NCBI GenBank assembly: GCA_016699445.1
Contig: CP064976.1
Span: forward strand, 2,170,001 to 2,234,000
Reading direction: 5' to 3'
Length of the DNA: 64,000 nucleotides
Origin: Deltaproteobacteria bacterium
GTDB taxonomy: Bacteria; UBA10199; JACPAL01; GCA-016699445
Part shown: in pieces, positions 27,227 through 36,380 of the stretch
How positions within the stretch are numbered: the stretch's first letter is position 1
Layout: each line of letters begins with the position of its first letter
Position numbers and translations under genes: made by a program
The notes under the pieces: model-generated
Seen by the model: the letters and a program-made list of their open reading frames with translations, nothing else
What the model was told of the DNA's origin: nothing
Database searches by the model: none

Positions 27227-27279
27227 TCTTGCAAAAATTTTCTACGCTCGACAGCTTTAATTTTTAAAAAGGAGAAATC

Positions 27280-28602
27280 ATGACAGCGCAACCCGCAGTG
27301 AAAGCAGGACAGGATTATAAAGTCGCCGATATTAGTCAGGCAGAGTTTGGTCGTAAGGAGATTGAAATTGCAGAAACCGAAATGCCAGGGTTGATGGCGT
27401 TGAGGGAAGAGTTTGGAAAGTCACAGCCTCTTAAAGGCGCGAAGATCGCTGGTTGTCTTCATATGACCATTCAAACGGCGGTGTTGATTGAAACGTTGAA
27501 GCATTTAGGTGCTGATATTCGTTGGTCATCCTGCAATATTTTTTCTACTCAAGATCACGCCGCTGCAGCGATTGCTGCTGCCGGAATTCCTGTGTACGCC
27601 TGGAAAGGTGAGACAGAAGAAGAGTATGACTGGTGTGTGGAGAAAACTATTTTTTGGCCCGATGGTTCTGGACCGAATATGATCTTGGATGATGGTGGGG
27701 ATTTGACAGTTATGGTTCATAATAAATTTCCCAACCTTTTGAAAGATATTCGTGGAATTTCGGAAGAAACCACTACAGGAGTGCATCGTCTTTATCGTAT
27801 GCAAAATGATGGTAAGCTCGGAGCTCCTGCGATTAACGTCAATGATTCCGTGACCAAGTCGAAATTTGACAATCTCTATGGCTGCCGTGAGTCTTTGCTC
27901 GATGGTATCAAGCGCGCCACTGACGTGATGATTGCTGGAAAGATTGCTGTGGTCTGTGGTTATGGCGATGTGGGTAAGGGTTGTGCTCAGTCTTTAAGAG
28001 GTCAGGGTGCTCGTGTATTGATTACCGAAATCGATCCGATCTGTGCTTTGCAAGCGGCGATGGAAGGTTATCAAGTCGTGACGATTGAAGAAGCGGCTCC
28101 GATTGCTGATCTTTTTATTACAGCAACGGGTTGTTGTGATGTCATCACACGTAAACATATCGATGTGATGAAAGATCAGGCCATTGTGTGTAATATTGGT
28201 CATTTTGACAGTGAGATCGATGTGAACAGCGTTTTTAATGATCCTGCGGTCAAAGTCGTAAATATTAAACCTCAAGTCGATCAGGCGATTTTGCCCAGTG
28301 GCAAGAAGATCACTATTTTAGCTCGTGGTCGTTTAGTAAATTTGGGTTGTGCGACAGGTCATCCTAGCTTCGTGATGAGCAACTCATTCACCAATCAAGT
28401 CATGGCTCAGATTGAGCTTTTCAATAATTTTAAAAATTATGAGAAAAAAGTGTATGTCTTGCCTAAGACTTTGGATGAAAAAGTAGCGCGTCTTCATTTA
28501 GGAAAGATTGGAGTGAAACTCACAAAACTCAGTCAGAAACAGGCAGAATATTTAGGCGTCCCAGAAACAGGACCCTTCAAGCCTGATCATTATCGGTATT
28601 AG
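27280..28602 (+). CDS. ahcY: S-adenosylhomocysteinase
   Basis: AhcY hydrolyses S-adenosylhomocysteine to homocysteine and adenosine, regenerating the methyl cycle and supplying homocysteine to cystathionine beta-synthase. The 440 residues show GCLHMTIQTAVLIETL, SSCNIFSTQDHAAAAIA, the catalytic VTKSKFDNLYGCRESL, the NAD loop GYGDVGKGCAQ and the C-terminal KPDHYRY. AAGGAG precedes ATG 27280. Length and motifs are normal. Confidence 0.97.
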   Translation: MTAQPAVKAGQDYKVADISQAEFGRKEIEIAETEMPGLMALREEFGKSQPLKGAKIAGCLHMTIQTAVLIETLKHLGADIRWSSCNIFSTQDHAAAAIAAAGIPVYAWKGETEEEYDWCVEKTIFWPDGSGPNMILDDGGDLTVMVHNKFPNLLKDIRGISEETTTGVHRLYRMQNDGKLGAPAINVNDSVTKSKFDNLYGCRESLLDGIKRATDVMIAGKIAVVCGYGDVGKGCAQSLRGQGARVLITEIDPICALQAAMEGYQVVTIEEAAPIADLFITATGCCDVITRKHIDVMKDQAIVCNIGHFDSEIDVNSVFNDPAVKVVNIKPQVDQAILPSGKKITILARGRLVNLGCATGHPSFVMSNSFTNQVMAQIELFNNFKNYEKKVYVLPKTLDEKVARLHLGKIGVKLTKLSQKQAEYLGVPETGPFKPDHYRY

Positions 28603-29253
28603 TTACTTTTCAAAAGCCGGAATGACTTCGGTTTCGTTTTTAGCACCCGTTATCCACTCTTGGATAGCGGGTGTTTTTTTGACAGTGTCGACATAGAGAC
28701 AAGAAGTTTCTGTCAGGGAAATATTATAAATGGAAAACCTTAAGGCCACAGGGGCAAACATCGCGTCAGCAATGGTGAAATGTCCAAAGAGCCAAGGCCC
28801 TTGGGATTTCTGAAGACAATCATTCCAGATTTGTTGAATGCGATCGATGTCTTCTTGAGCTTCTGTGGAAACCGAAAAATCTTGAAAAGATTTGCGACAA
28901 TTCATCGGCAGGGCATGTCTCATCCCTAAAAAGCCGGAATGCATTTCAGAGGCAATCGATCGCGCTCGCGCTCTCTGAGTAGATTCTTGAGGCCAGGCTT
29001 TGGCTTCGGGAAATTTTTCAGCCAGGTATTCGCAGATAGCCAATGAATCCCACACTTCGAGATCTCCATCCAAGAGCACAGGGACTTTTCCGCTGGGAGA
29101 GTATTTGGAAATTTCCTGATCAAATTTTGGATCGTAGAGAGGAATGCGGATTTCTTCAAAATCAATCCCTGTGTGTTTCATAAAAATCCAGGGACGCAGT
29201 GACCAAGAAGAGTAGTTTTTGTTTCCAATGACCAGAGTCAGTTTTGATTTCAT
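28603..29253 (-). CDS. Glutathione S-transferase family protein
   Basis: 216 residues, with an N-terminal thioredoxin-like domain (NKNYSSWSLRPW, then SGKVPVL with cis-Pro, then VWDSLAICEYLAE glutathione-binding) and an all-helical C-terminal domain. The SSWSLRPW start is typical of the YfcF/zeta-like group. It likely conjugates or reduces electrophiles with glutathione. It converges on ahcY with no gap. Confidence 0.9.
   Translation of the reverse strand: MKSKLTLVIGNKNYSSWSLRPWIFMKHTGIDFEEIRIPLYDPKFDQEISKYSPSGKVPVLLDGDLEVWDSLAICEYLAEKFPEAKAWPQESTQRARARSIASEMHSGFLGMRHALPMNCRKSFQDFSVSTEAQEDIDRIQQIWNDCLQKSQGPWLFGHFTIADAMFAPVALRFSIYNISLTETSCLYVDTVKKTPAIQEWITGAKNETEVIPAFEK
28644..28680 (+). terminator. 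ahcY terminator embedded in the GST coding region
   Basis: CACCCGTTATCCA-CTCT-TGGATAGCGGGTG followed by seven T. It reads as a terminator for plus-strand ahcY transcripts while encoding C-terminal residues of the GST on the other strand. Confidence 0.85.
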
Positions 29254-29257
29254 GAAA

Positions 29258-32080
29258 TTATAAGCTCCTGTCTCTTAAGTGAGACCATGCTGTTCTTAAA
29301 AAACCGGATCCTATGGAATGTCCTGTGCCGTCATTGCGGATAGTGGTCCAAAGATTGGTGCCTTCAACAGAACCACGGCTGAGCATTTGCTGTCTTAAAA
29401 AACATGAGTGATAGACGGAAACGGCATCGTCGTTATTGGCATGATTTAAATAGGCTGGAATCGGATCTCCGGGATAAAAACTGGGGAAAGGCTCCCAGCT
29501 TGAGGTGCATGTGTAATAGTTTCTATTTCCAAAAGAGTTAATGCCATTCAGAATCGTATCACAACTTGTAGAAGTGCTTTGATATTGAGGGTTGGGAGCT
29601 TTTTTTCCGTTTGTTAAACATCCAACAAGACCCGCTGAATTTTCAGCAAATCCCGCAATACGATCACCTAACATTTCGGCGACAAATTCAGAAAAGAATC
29701 CACCACTGGAATGTCCAAAAGTATACACCCGTGTTGGGTCGATTCCATAAGTGCGACGAGCTTCCTGAATGACCGCGCGTGTGTAAGCGATATCGGGATT
29801 GGTATTGATGTTGTCGATGGCCGTATTCCAATAGCCGGCGTCCCAAGGATGATCCCAATCACCATCAGGTTGATACGCGTGAGGTAGGACGGCAATCACG
29901 ACTTCGTCAGGACTGAAGGCGTTGACGAGGCCTGTTGGATTGGCGCCAATTTCGTCGATAAAGTTGGCCGTATCACTTCCAGTGCCTGGAAAAATAAGAA
30001 TGAGTGGAAGATTGGTACGACGGCTAGCTGGTCGATAGATTCTTAAATGATCTCCACTCGAGAGGGCCGGTCGTGAAACACCTGTAACCGTAATCGTAGG
30101 AGTCATCCAACCCGTGGTGTCTGCAAATGTGCCATTATAAGAAATAGTATCGTTTGTGGGTGTTGGTAATCCTCGTGAAATAGAACCACTCGATGTCACA
30201 CCTCCAGACCCACTAGAGCCTGAAACCCCTCCGGAACCTGAGCTACCACCGCTGCCACTACCTCCCGAGCCTGTGAGTCCACCTGTGCCGATACTGCCAC
30301 CTGATCCTGTGTCTCCACCGGAACCCAGAATTCCACCCGTTCCCACGATACCACCCGAACCCGTGACCCCACCTGTTCCTAGAATGCCTCCACTACCAAC
30401 AACACCTCCGGTTCCTGAGACAACCCCCGGCGTAAGGCTAACCTCAATCAATTGATTAGCGATGACAGTGCCCGCCTGACCTCTGAGAAGAAACGTCGTA
30501 TAAGAAGGCGCCGGAGAAGACGGTGTTACCGTATAAGTAATATGAATCCTTGAAGTGGAGCCTGAAGCAGGTCTTGTCGCAGGATTAGGTGAAACGACAA
30601 AAGAAATTCCACTACCAGCAGGGATATTGGGAGACGAAAAATAAATCGGAGCATTATTCGCATACCATTCAATATCGATAGGTGTCGTCCACGAATCTCC
30701 TGTCCGCTGATAAAAATCTCTTCGCTCCGGATAAAATTCAAAATACGCTCCACGAGTGCCCGACAGATCTGGCGTGGGAAGCCAAGGGTTTGTATCAACA
30801 GAATCTGTATGAGCGTCACAGTCTCCCAAAGTGAGAGCTGAGCCAGCAGCACAGCCCCACCAATTGTTTTCAGCATTGAGAGGGACATTCGCCCAAACAC
30901 CATAAGGAGTGTTGTTTGTAATATCATTATGAAGTGCTGTGATGGCAGGTTGAGTCGCGGTCGGTGTATCATCTCGAACAAACAAACCATATTGTGTGTG
31001 ATGAATTCTATTTTGTTGAATGGTTCCCATCGTCGGAATCGTGCCATCCGGATCAAAAATGGCCAGACCTAAAAGCCCGCCATCAATCATATTGTCATGT
31101 AGGTTTAATCTCAATTGTGTCGCTGTGGTAAAATACGAGTAGGAGAGGGCGCAGAGATTACATTGATTATTTTCCAAAGTATTGTGGCTGATATCAAGTT
31201 CCGCTGAGCCCGGAGAAAAAATCAAAATACCGGCAGCCGTATCGGCATCTTGAGATGTAGCAGGATCGAGTGTGCAGTAGCCTGCTTCACTGATGCAGTC
31301 GTTATTGCGAACTGTATTATTTTCAATGATGCCATTAGCTCCATAGCTCAGTTGAATTCCGTTTTGAGCCAAAGCTGTGGTGCGGCCAGATCCTGTGACC
31401 GTATTGTTCCGAATGGTGGCTGTGAGATGACTGCCGACGATCGCCATACCATTTTTCTGATAATCATGAATGTTGGATCGTGTGATTGTAATCGCACGTT
31501 CAGCTGTTGTGAGATTTCGAACATAAATACCAATCCCATGTTGGTTGCCGCTGAGAGGGGTCTCTTCAATATGACCAATGTCTACCTGATCAATTAATCC
31601 ACCTGCATTGAAGTAGGCGATTCCCATAAATCGATAATTCTCATTTCCTTTTCCAAGCCCATCAATAGCCAGATTTTGAATGCGAACATCATTGGTATCA
31701 TGCACCCAAATAATCGGCTTGTTGAGAACTCCTGTATTAAAGGAGAGTAGGAGATTGTCAGGGGATTGAATGATCGTGGTATTCCCCGATCTGATTAAGT
31801 TCAGATTGTGAGAGATTTCGATTTGTTCTGCATAAGTTCCTTCAGAAAGGTGAACAACACCTCCGTCGTCAACAGCATTTATTGCTGCAGTAATTGAACT
31901 AAAGGCATCAACTCCTGTTTGAGTAGCAGGCCCTGATCCATCAGGATCGTCTCCTGCATTAATAGCAAACCATGATGGGTTAACATAAACATCATGGGGT
32001 AGTGAAGTTGTTTGAGCTGTGACTGGAGAGGTGAAAACTGAAAAAAATAAAATGCTAAAAGCTAAAATTTGATTTTTCAT
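29258..32080 (-). CDS. Secreted beta-helix / Gly-Ser linker / esterase fusion
   Basis: 940 residues. A signal peptide (FSVFTSPVTAQ) is followed by a right-handed parallel beta-helix of the NosD/CASH type (about residues 30-430; VYVNPSW, INAVDDGG, NTVTGSG, NNWWGC) and a beta-sandwich-like stretch. Next come about 90 residues of GSGGILGTGG-type repeats. The C-terminal alpha/beta-hydrolase resembles PHB depolymerase/feruloyl esterases: LILIFPGTGS, nucleophile GHSSGG, candidate acid in NHANNDDAVS and catalytic His in GTGHSIGSG. It probably binds and deacylates an extracellular polymer. The combination is unusual. Confidence is high for each domain, lower for substrate. Confidence 0.85.
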   Translation of the reverse strand: MKNQILAFSILFFSVFTSPVTAQTTSLPHDVYVNPSWFAINAGDDPDGSGPATQTGVDAFSSITAAINAVDDGGVVHLSEGTYAEQIEISHNLNLIRSGNTTIIQSPDNLLLSFNTGVLNKPIIWVHDTNDVRIQNLAIDGLGKGNENYRFMGIAYFNAGGLIDQVDIGHIEETPLSGNQHGIGIYVRNLTTAERAITITRSNIHDYQKNGMAIVGSHLTATIRNNTVTGSGRTTALAQNGIQLSYGANGIIENNTVRNNDCISEAGYCTLDPATSQDADTAAGILIFSPGSAELDISHNTLENNQCNLCALSYSYFTTATQLRLNLHDNMIDGGLLGLAIFDPDGTIPTMGTIQQNRIHHTQYGLFVRDDTPTATQPAITALHNDITNNTPYGVWANVPLNAENNWWGCAAGSALTLGDCDAHTDSVDTNPWLPTPDLSGTRGAYFEFYPERRDFYQRTGDSWTTPIDIEWYANNAPIYFSSPNIPAGSGISFVVSPNPATRPASGSTSRIHITYTVTPSSPAPSYTTFLLRGQAGTVIANQLIEVSLTPGVVSGTGGVVGSGGILGTGGVTGSGGIVGTGGILGSGGDTGSGGSIGTGGLTGSGGSGSGGSSGSGGVSGSSGSGGVTSSGSISRGLPTPTNDTISYNGTFADTTGWMTPTITVTGVSRPALSSGDHLRIYRPASRRTNLPLILIFPGTGSDTANFIDEIGANPTGLVNAFSPDEVVIAVLPHAYQPDGDWDHPWDAGYWNTAIDNINTNPDIAYTRAVIQEARRTYGIDPTRVYTFGHSSGGFFSEFVAEMLGDRIAGFAENSAGLVGCLTNGKKAPNPQYQSTSTSCDTILNGINSFGNRNYYTCTSSWEPFPSFYPGDPIPAYLNHANNDDAVSVYHSCFLRQQMLSRGSVEGTNLWTTIRNDGTGHSIGSGFLRTAWSHLRDRSL

Positions 32081-32270
32081 GGGCGCGTATTAAAAGCAGA
32101 AAAATACCTTCTTAACAATCAATTTTAACTTTAACCTTGCCATTTTGGGAAATGACCCGTAGGGTCACCATTCAATAAATGCGTAGTCTGAAAGCGAAGG
32201 TATTAACCCGAGGCATTCCGCCTCAACCCTATCGTAAAAGTGTACTACAGCAGATTTTAAGGAGGACATC

Positions 32271-32480
32271 ATGTCCAAAAAAAGAGGAACCGTTAAATGG
32301 TTCAACGACAGTAAGGGATTCGGATTCATCACACCTGAAGAAGGTGGTAAGGATCTCTTTGTTCATCACACAAACATCGTCAGTGAAGGCTTTCGTAGTC
32401 TTTCTGAAGGCCAACAGGTCGAATTTGAAGTCGGCCAAGGCCCCAAAGGTGAACACGCCACTCAAGTTACAGCTGTTTAG
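32271..32480 (+). CDS. Cold-shock protein, CspA family
   Basis: 69-residue single-stranded nucleic-acid-binding protein with RNP1 KGFGFI and RNP2 LFVHHT, and the GTVKWFNDSKGFG start. Note His-His where many have HFS. The upstream leader (about 32140-32270) contains a GTGACCC-like inverted pair (GACCCGTAGGGTC, 32154-32166) and AAGGAGG before ATG. Cold-shock genes often have long regulatory leaders, but no known structure was identified here. Confidence 0.96.
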   Translation: MSKKRGTVKWFNDSKGFGFITPEEGGKDLFVHHTNIVSEGFRSLSEGQQVEFEVGQGPKGEHATQVTAV

Positions 32481-32502
32481 TACTTATTGGTATGAACAAA
32501 AA

Positions 32503-32533
32503 AGCCATCTGCCCAAAGCAGGTGGCTTTTTTT
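32503..32533 (+). terminator. Terminator after the cold-shock gene
   Basis: AGCCATCTGC paired with GCAGGTGGCT across a short loop, followed by seven T. Confidence 0.9.
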
Positions 32534-32563
32534 ATTTTTGTTTTAGTAGCGTAGGGAGTTAGA

Positions 32564-33739
32564 ATGTTTGAGATCGTTTATGAGAATAAAAAATTTAAAT
32601 TGTTAGCCAAAGAAAATCTTTCACAAGCCCAACAGGTTTATTTAGAAAAATATCTTCAAAAAGCTTCATCTTATAAACGTATCGGTGTCTATCAAAGCTC
32701 TCCTGTTTTTTCTTTGTATCAACCTCCCTTGGCCACGCGTGTTGGTGCTCGATCTTTGGATCAACGTCTGAAGCGTCGTTTCGAATCTCTAAGAGTGCCA
32801 GCCAGTGCGACGATTGCTATTAACAAAGCTTGTCAGTGTGAATGCGAACATTGTTCTGCTGTATTTTACAATCATAGTTCCAAAGCCAATCTTGATACGG
32901 AACAATTACGCCAAGCACTTTTGGAAAGTGTCGATTTGGGTGTGACCAATTTGATTTTGTTGGGAGGGGAGCCTCTACTCCGAAAAGATTTATGTTTTCA
33001 GATCCAACAGGTGAATCCGGATAAGTCGGTGGTGACTCTCTTTACTAATGGGGAATATTTACATCCTGAAAATTGCCAAAAATTATCTGAAGCTGGCCTC
33101 ATGGGTGCCTTTATTTCTCTCGATGACATGGATGAAGGGGTTCACGATCGTTTACGCAAAAGACCGGGACTGTTTCAAAAAGCTCTTCGAGGAATTGAAA
33201 ATCTTCAAAAAAATAAAGTGCTCACAGCTATTTCAACATACCTGACTCCCGATCGTGTCCATGACGGGGTTTTGGATAAGATGATGGAATTTGGGAAAAA
33301 GATAGGGGTGAATGAAGTTACTTTTTTTGATGCTATTCCCAGTGGTCGGTGGATTCATAAGGATGAAACTCTATTACAAGAAGACGATCGGCAACAAATC
33401 GCTGAGCGGGTAAATCATTATCGTAAAAGTGCCAATTACCCTGGCATATCAGCACAATCCACGCTGACCAGTCATCAGGGGTCGGCTTTTTGTTTTGCAG
33501 CGAATACTCAATTTTATCTCAGTGCTCATGGTGAAATGTGTCCTTGTGATTTTACCCCATTAACCATTGGCAAATTTCCGGAAGAAAGTTTGGAGACGTT
33601 GTGGAATAAAATGATTCATACACCTCCTTATGACTGTCGTTCCAAGGTCTGTCGCATGCAAGATCCTGTTTTTAGAAAAAAATATATCGACCCTCTGGAC
33701 CTTCAAAAAAGTTTTCCTCAATATCTAGAAAGTTTTTAA
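32564..33739 (+). CDS. Radical SAM protein with SPASM-like C-terminus
   Basis: 391 residues. The 4Fe-4S motif CxxxCxxC is Cys90, Cys94 and Cys97, with an extra Cys92. It is followed by the GGEPLLRKD SAM-binding motif (about 135) and a TIM-barrel core. The C-terminal part has spaced Cys (AFCFAANTQF, EMCPCDFTPLTIG, YDCRSKVC) resembling a SPASM/twitch auxiliary-cluster domain. An N-terminal region of about 80 residues precedes the barrel. Enzymes of this shape modify peptides or cofactors. No precursor peptide gene is visible next to it, so its substrate is unknown. Confidence 0.85.
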   Translation: MFEIVYENKKFKLLAKENLSQAQQVYLEKYLQKASSYKRIGVYQSSPVFSLYQPPLATRVGARSLDQRLKRRFESLRVPASATIAINKACQCECEHCSAVFYNHSSKANLDTEQLRQALLESVDLGVTNLILLGGEPLLRKDLCFQIQQVNPDKSVVTLFTNGEYLHPENCQKLSEAGLMGAFISLDDMDEGVHDRLRKRPGLFQKALRGIENLQKNKVLTAISTYLTPDRVHDGVLDKMMEFGKKIGVNEVTFFDAIPSGRWIHKDETLLQEDDRQQIAERVNHYRKSANYPGISAQSTLTSHQGSAFCFAANTQFYLSAHGEMCPCDFTPLTIGKFPEESLETLWNKMIHTPPYDCRSKVCRMQDPVFRKKYIDPLDLQKSFPQYLESF

Positions 33740-33794
33740 AAAATAGGAGAAGTAGCTGGACTCTCTATAATGTTGTGATACCCATATAAAACAG

Positions 33795-34742
33795 ATGACA
33801 TCAAATTCTCTGTTAGCTTCAGACACACTTTCCCGCCTCAGTGAGGAATTGTCTGAACGTCTTGATTTAATCGAAAATCAAATTCAGGTTCTTCTCAAAA
33901 CTCCTTCTTATATTCAGTTTAAAGAAAATATTGGGGAAAAGATTGTTGAGTGGCAGAAGAGTCTTAGTCGACTTCAAACCCAATTTTCACGTGTTCCTGA
34001 AGAATTTTTTCGCAGTGAGGTTGTGATCAATCTCAAAAAAAGATTGGAAGATGCAGAGTCTGTCTTAGCAGGCTTTAGAAAATCTATCGAATCCAAGGGG
34101 AATGCACTCTTATCGAGTCGCTCGAGTCTTCAATGGGGCCGAAAAATTTTTCATACGGCGAGTGGTCTTTTTGGGTTATGGCTTTATGCTTTTTCATCTC
34201 TTTCAACCACGACAGTCATATTTATTTTGGCGACACTTTTTTCAGGATCTGTAGCGACTGAAATCGTGCGCAGAGTTTGGCCTCAAACCAATGACAAACT
34301 TTGTAACACTTTTTCTTTTATCATGCGTGAGAGAGAGCGAAAATCCATCAGCTCAGCGACGTGGTATATGGGGTCGATGTTGGTTGTTTTTCTTATTTTC
34401 CCCAAAGATGTTTCTATTTTAACATTACTCTTTGTGGCTTTGGGAGATACGGCGGCAGGTATTGTAGGTGTTAAATGGGGGCGCCACCGACTCTCGTCTC
34501 ATGTTTCTTTGGAAGGTTCTTTAGCAGCTTATGTAGTCTGCTTTATTTCTACATTTATTTTTACAAAATATGTCTTTGTCCATTTTCACCTCAGCACAGC
34601 TAATCTTTGGTTGTTTTCTTTTTTAGGAGGATGGGTAGGTGCCATCTCAGAATCCACGTTTAAAAAATTTGACGACAACCTTGTCATCCCAATGGTCTCA
34701 GCACCTTCCTTATGGCTTCTGATGAAATTATTTCGTGCTTAG
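33795..34742 (+). CDS. CTP-dependent lipid kinase / phosphatidate cytidylyltransferase-like membrane protein
   Basis: 315 residues. The first 110 form a soluble coiled-coil-rich region (LSEELSERLDLIENQIQVLL). The rest has about six membrane helices with the SEC59/Dgk1/VTE5 pattern: GRKIFHTASGL, ATEIVRR, the ISSATWYMGSM segment, LGDTAAGIVGVKWG and HVSLEGSLAAY. Family members phosphorylate dolichol, diacylglycerol or phytol using CTP. The long N-terminal helical extension is unusual. It is the last gene before the genomic island. Confidence 0.75.
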   Translation: MTSNSLLASDTLSRLSEELSERLDLIENQIQVLLKTPSYIQFKENIGEKIVEWQKSLSRLQTQFSRVPEEFFRSEVVINLKKRLEDAESVLAGFRKSIESKGNALLSSRSSLQWGRKIFHTASGLFGLWLYAFSSLSTTTVIFILATLFSGSVATEIVRRVWPQTNDKLCNTFSFIMRERERKSISSATWYMGSMLVVFLIFPKDVSILTLLFVALGDTAAGIVGVKWGRHRLSSHVSLEGSLAAYVVCFISTFIFTKYVFVHFHLSTANLWLFSFLGGWVGAISESTFKKFDDNLVIPMVSAPSLWLLMKLFRA

Positions 34743-34791
34743 TATTGTTTGTCTGAAGTGAACACTTAAAACAATTAATGTAAAAAAAGTG

Positions 34792-34805
34792 CCGGGGCCG
34801 GAATC
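34792..34805. repeat. Left attachment-site repeat of the island
   Basis: CCGGGGCCGGAATC, identical to bases inside the T-arm/acceptor end of tRNA-Leu; beyond this core the left copy has diverged (CTAAC instead of CGAAC). Confidence 0.8.
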
Positions 34806-34862
34806 TAACTAAGAAAGTAAGCTATTATTATTTAATGATTAATTTCTCTGCTTGGTAAGTAC

Positions 34863-34883
34863 ATGCCCCCATAGTTGCCCCCA
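34863..34883. repeat. Arm-type integrase site, left end
   Basis: ATGCCCCCA-TAGTTGCCCCCA, matching the right-end copy at 20 of 21 positions; TGCCCCCA half-sites are spaced 12 bases apart. Probably bound by the integrase arm domain. Confidence 0.7.
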
Positions 34884-34894
34884 AGCTTCGCTTA

Positions 34895-35329
34895 CTACAC
34901 CCCATTATCCAATCTGTGCCAGTCAGTTACCGTTTTACAACCAGGACAAACAAAGTCTCTATTTTTGAGCGGATCCTGCACCACATGAATCAGTTCATTT
35001 TTTGATTCATAACAATAGGAACAGAAGGGGTCTCCCATTTTTATCCCATTATCATCGAGAAAATAATAAACATAACGATAACGTTCAAGTTTTCCTTTTA
35101 GCTTTAAACTGTCCTTTAATTTAATTATTTCCTTATCTTTTGCTTGAATTAATTCCTGCGCATCGATCATTGCAAGTTTTGCGTCGGCTAACGAGTTCAT
35201 CATTTCAGCTAATTTGTATTTCAATTCTGCTTTTTCTAAGAAGTGATCCGAATCCTTCAAAGCTTTGGCTATATCTATTGCTGCTTTTATCCCACTTAGC
35301 GCTGTTGTGATTGTTGAAATATCAGTCAT
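34895..35329 (-). CDS. Hypothetical protein with coiled coil and zinc ribbon
   Basis: 144 residues: a helical N-terminal half with heptad-like spacing (ELKYKLAEMMNSLADAKLAM, IQAKDKEIIKLKDSLKLKG), then a zinc ribbon formed by CSYC and CPGC about 25 residues apart. Similar small proteins occur in prophages and islands. No function is known. It follows the recombinase gene at 23 bases and is the island's leftmost gene. Confidence 0.6.
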   Translation of the reverse strand: MTDISTITTALSGIKAAIDIAKALKDSDHFLEKAELKYKLAEMMNSLADAKLAMIDAQELIQAKDKEIIKLKDSLKLKGKLERYRYVYYFLDDNGIKMGDPFCSYCYESKNELIHVVQDPLKNRDFVCPGCKTVTDWHRLDNGV

Positions 35330-35351
35330 GCTAGTTTTCTCCCTACTTAAC

Positions 35352-36380
35352 TTAGGGGGTGAGGGACAGCTCTTTTAAAACCTCACCCTGTCGATAGGGA
35401 TCCATATGCCCATAACTTGTGAAAGTTGTCACTGGACTTTCATGACCTAAGTTCAAGCTCCATGCCTGAATATCTTCAATGTCTTTGCAGTAAATGCGCA
35501 TCAAATGACCCAGCGTATGCCGAAACGAATGAGGGTGGTAATAAGGTAGCCCAGCCGCTTCAAAAGCATCGCGGAATATACATCGAATCGGGCTTGAGGT
35601 TGTCCAATGTTCCGGTACCAGTCCCGCCGCCTGAAATGACAGGTTCACATCGTGTTTAAGACATGTTCTAGGGAAGAGAGGAGCATCATAGCCGTAGAGT
35701 TTCTCTTTTTGCAGGTAATGAAACCAATCAATACAGATTTTCTGAATATCCCCCCCAACAGGGAAGAAGTAGGTGTTTATCTGCTTGCTGAATTTGGTTT
35801 TCACCTCGCGAGGGTCTTGGCTTACCAGCGACCGCTCTAAATCGACGTGTTTAATTTTAAGGGATGTCATCGCCTGCACCCGGATGCCCGTTGTAATCGT
35901 GAAGGCGATCAATGCTCGGTTCCGTTTGGCTACTTCGTCCGTGTCCGGCATAGCACGAATCACTTGTTGGATTTGCTCTAAGGTTGGGAATTTTTTAAGC
36001 GGAGTTGCCTTAGCTGCCCGGTTTTCTTTATCTGTCAGACTGAAATAGTTGATGTCAGGTAGATGAATTTTGGATTTATAGCCCGGTTGCTGGGCAACCC
36101 ATTTAAAAAATGCCTTCAGGTGGTTTAGGGTCGGAAAGATAGTGGCCAGACTTAAAGGCTTACCCGACCGCTCGGCTTTGGTTTCCGTTAGATACTTTTT
36201 AAACCCAATGGCCTGTTCCCGGTTGAAGGTCGAAAAATCCTTAAGTCGGTTGTATTCCTCGAACCGCAAAAGGGCCTTCCTGATTCCGTCAATGGTCGCC
36301 GCGCTCCTTCCGTCGGCCTCGGCCAGAAATCGGAAGTATTCATGCTTAAGCCGCTCGTTTTTGGGGTTGTATTTTATCAT
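35352..36380 (-). CDS. Tyrosine recombinase (phage-integrase family)
   Basis: 342 residues. A SAM-like core-binding domain (about 10-110; FNREQAIGFKKYLTET) is followed by a catalytic domain with the Arg in TTGIRVQAMTSL, the HxxR in HPHSFRHTLGH, LGHESPVTTF and the tyrosine in FTSYGHMD. All catalytic residues are in place. It is a different lineage from the P4-type integrase at the right end. Its start overlaps the upstream helix-turn-helix gene by four bases, making an alpA-HTH-recombinase operon. Confidence 0.9.
   Translation of the reverse strand: MIKYNPKNERLKHEYFRFLAEADGRSAATIDGIRKALLRFEEYNRLKDFSTFNREQAIGFKKYLTETKAERSGKPLSLATIFPTLNHLKAFFKWVAQQPGYKSKIHLPDINYFSLTDKENRAAKATPLKKFPTLEQIQQVIRAMPDTDEVAKRNRALIAFTITTGIRVQAMTSLKIKHVDLERSLVSQDPREVKTKFSKQINTYFFPVGGDIQKICIDWFHYLQKEKLYGYDAPLFPRTCLKHDVNLSFQAAGLVPEHWTTSSPIRCIFRDAFEAAGLPYYHPHSFRHTLGHLMRIYCKDIEDIQAWSLNLGHESPVTTFTSYGHMDPYRQGEVLKELSLTP

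Noticed and set aside
30156..30455. Proline-rich 99-residue ORF on the plus strand
   Set aside because: It is the antisense shadow of the Gly/Ser repeat tract in the 940-residue fusion protein.
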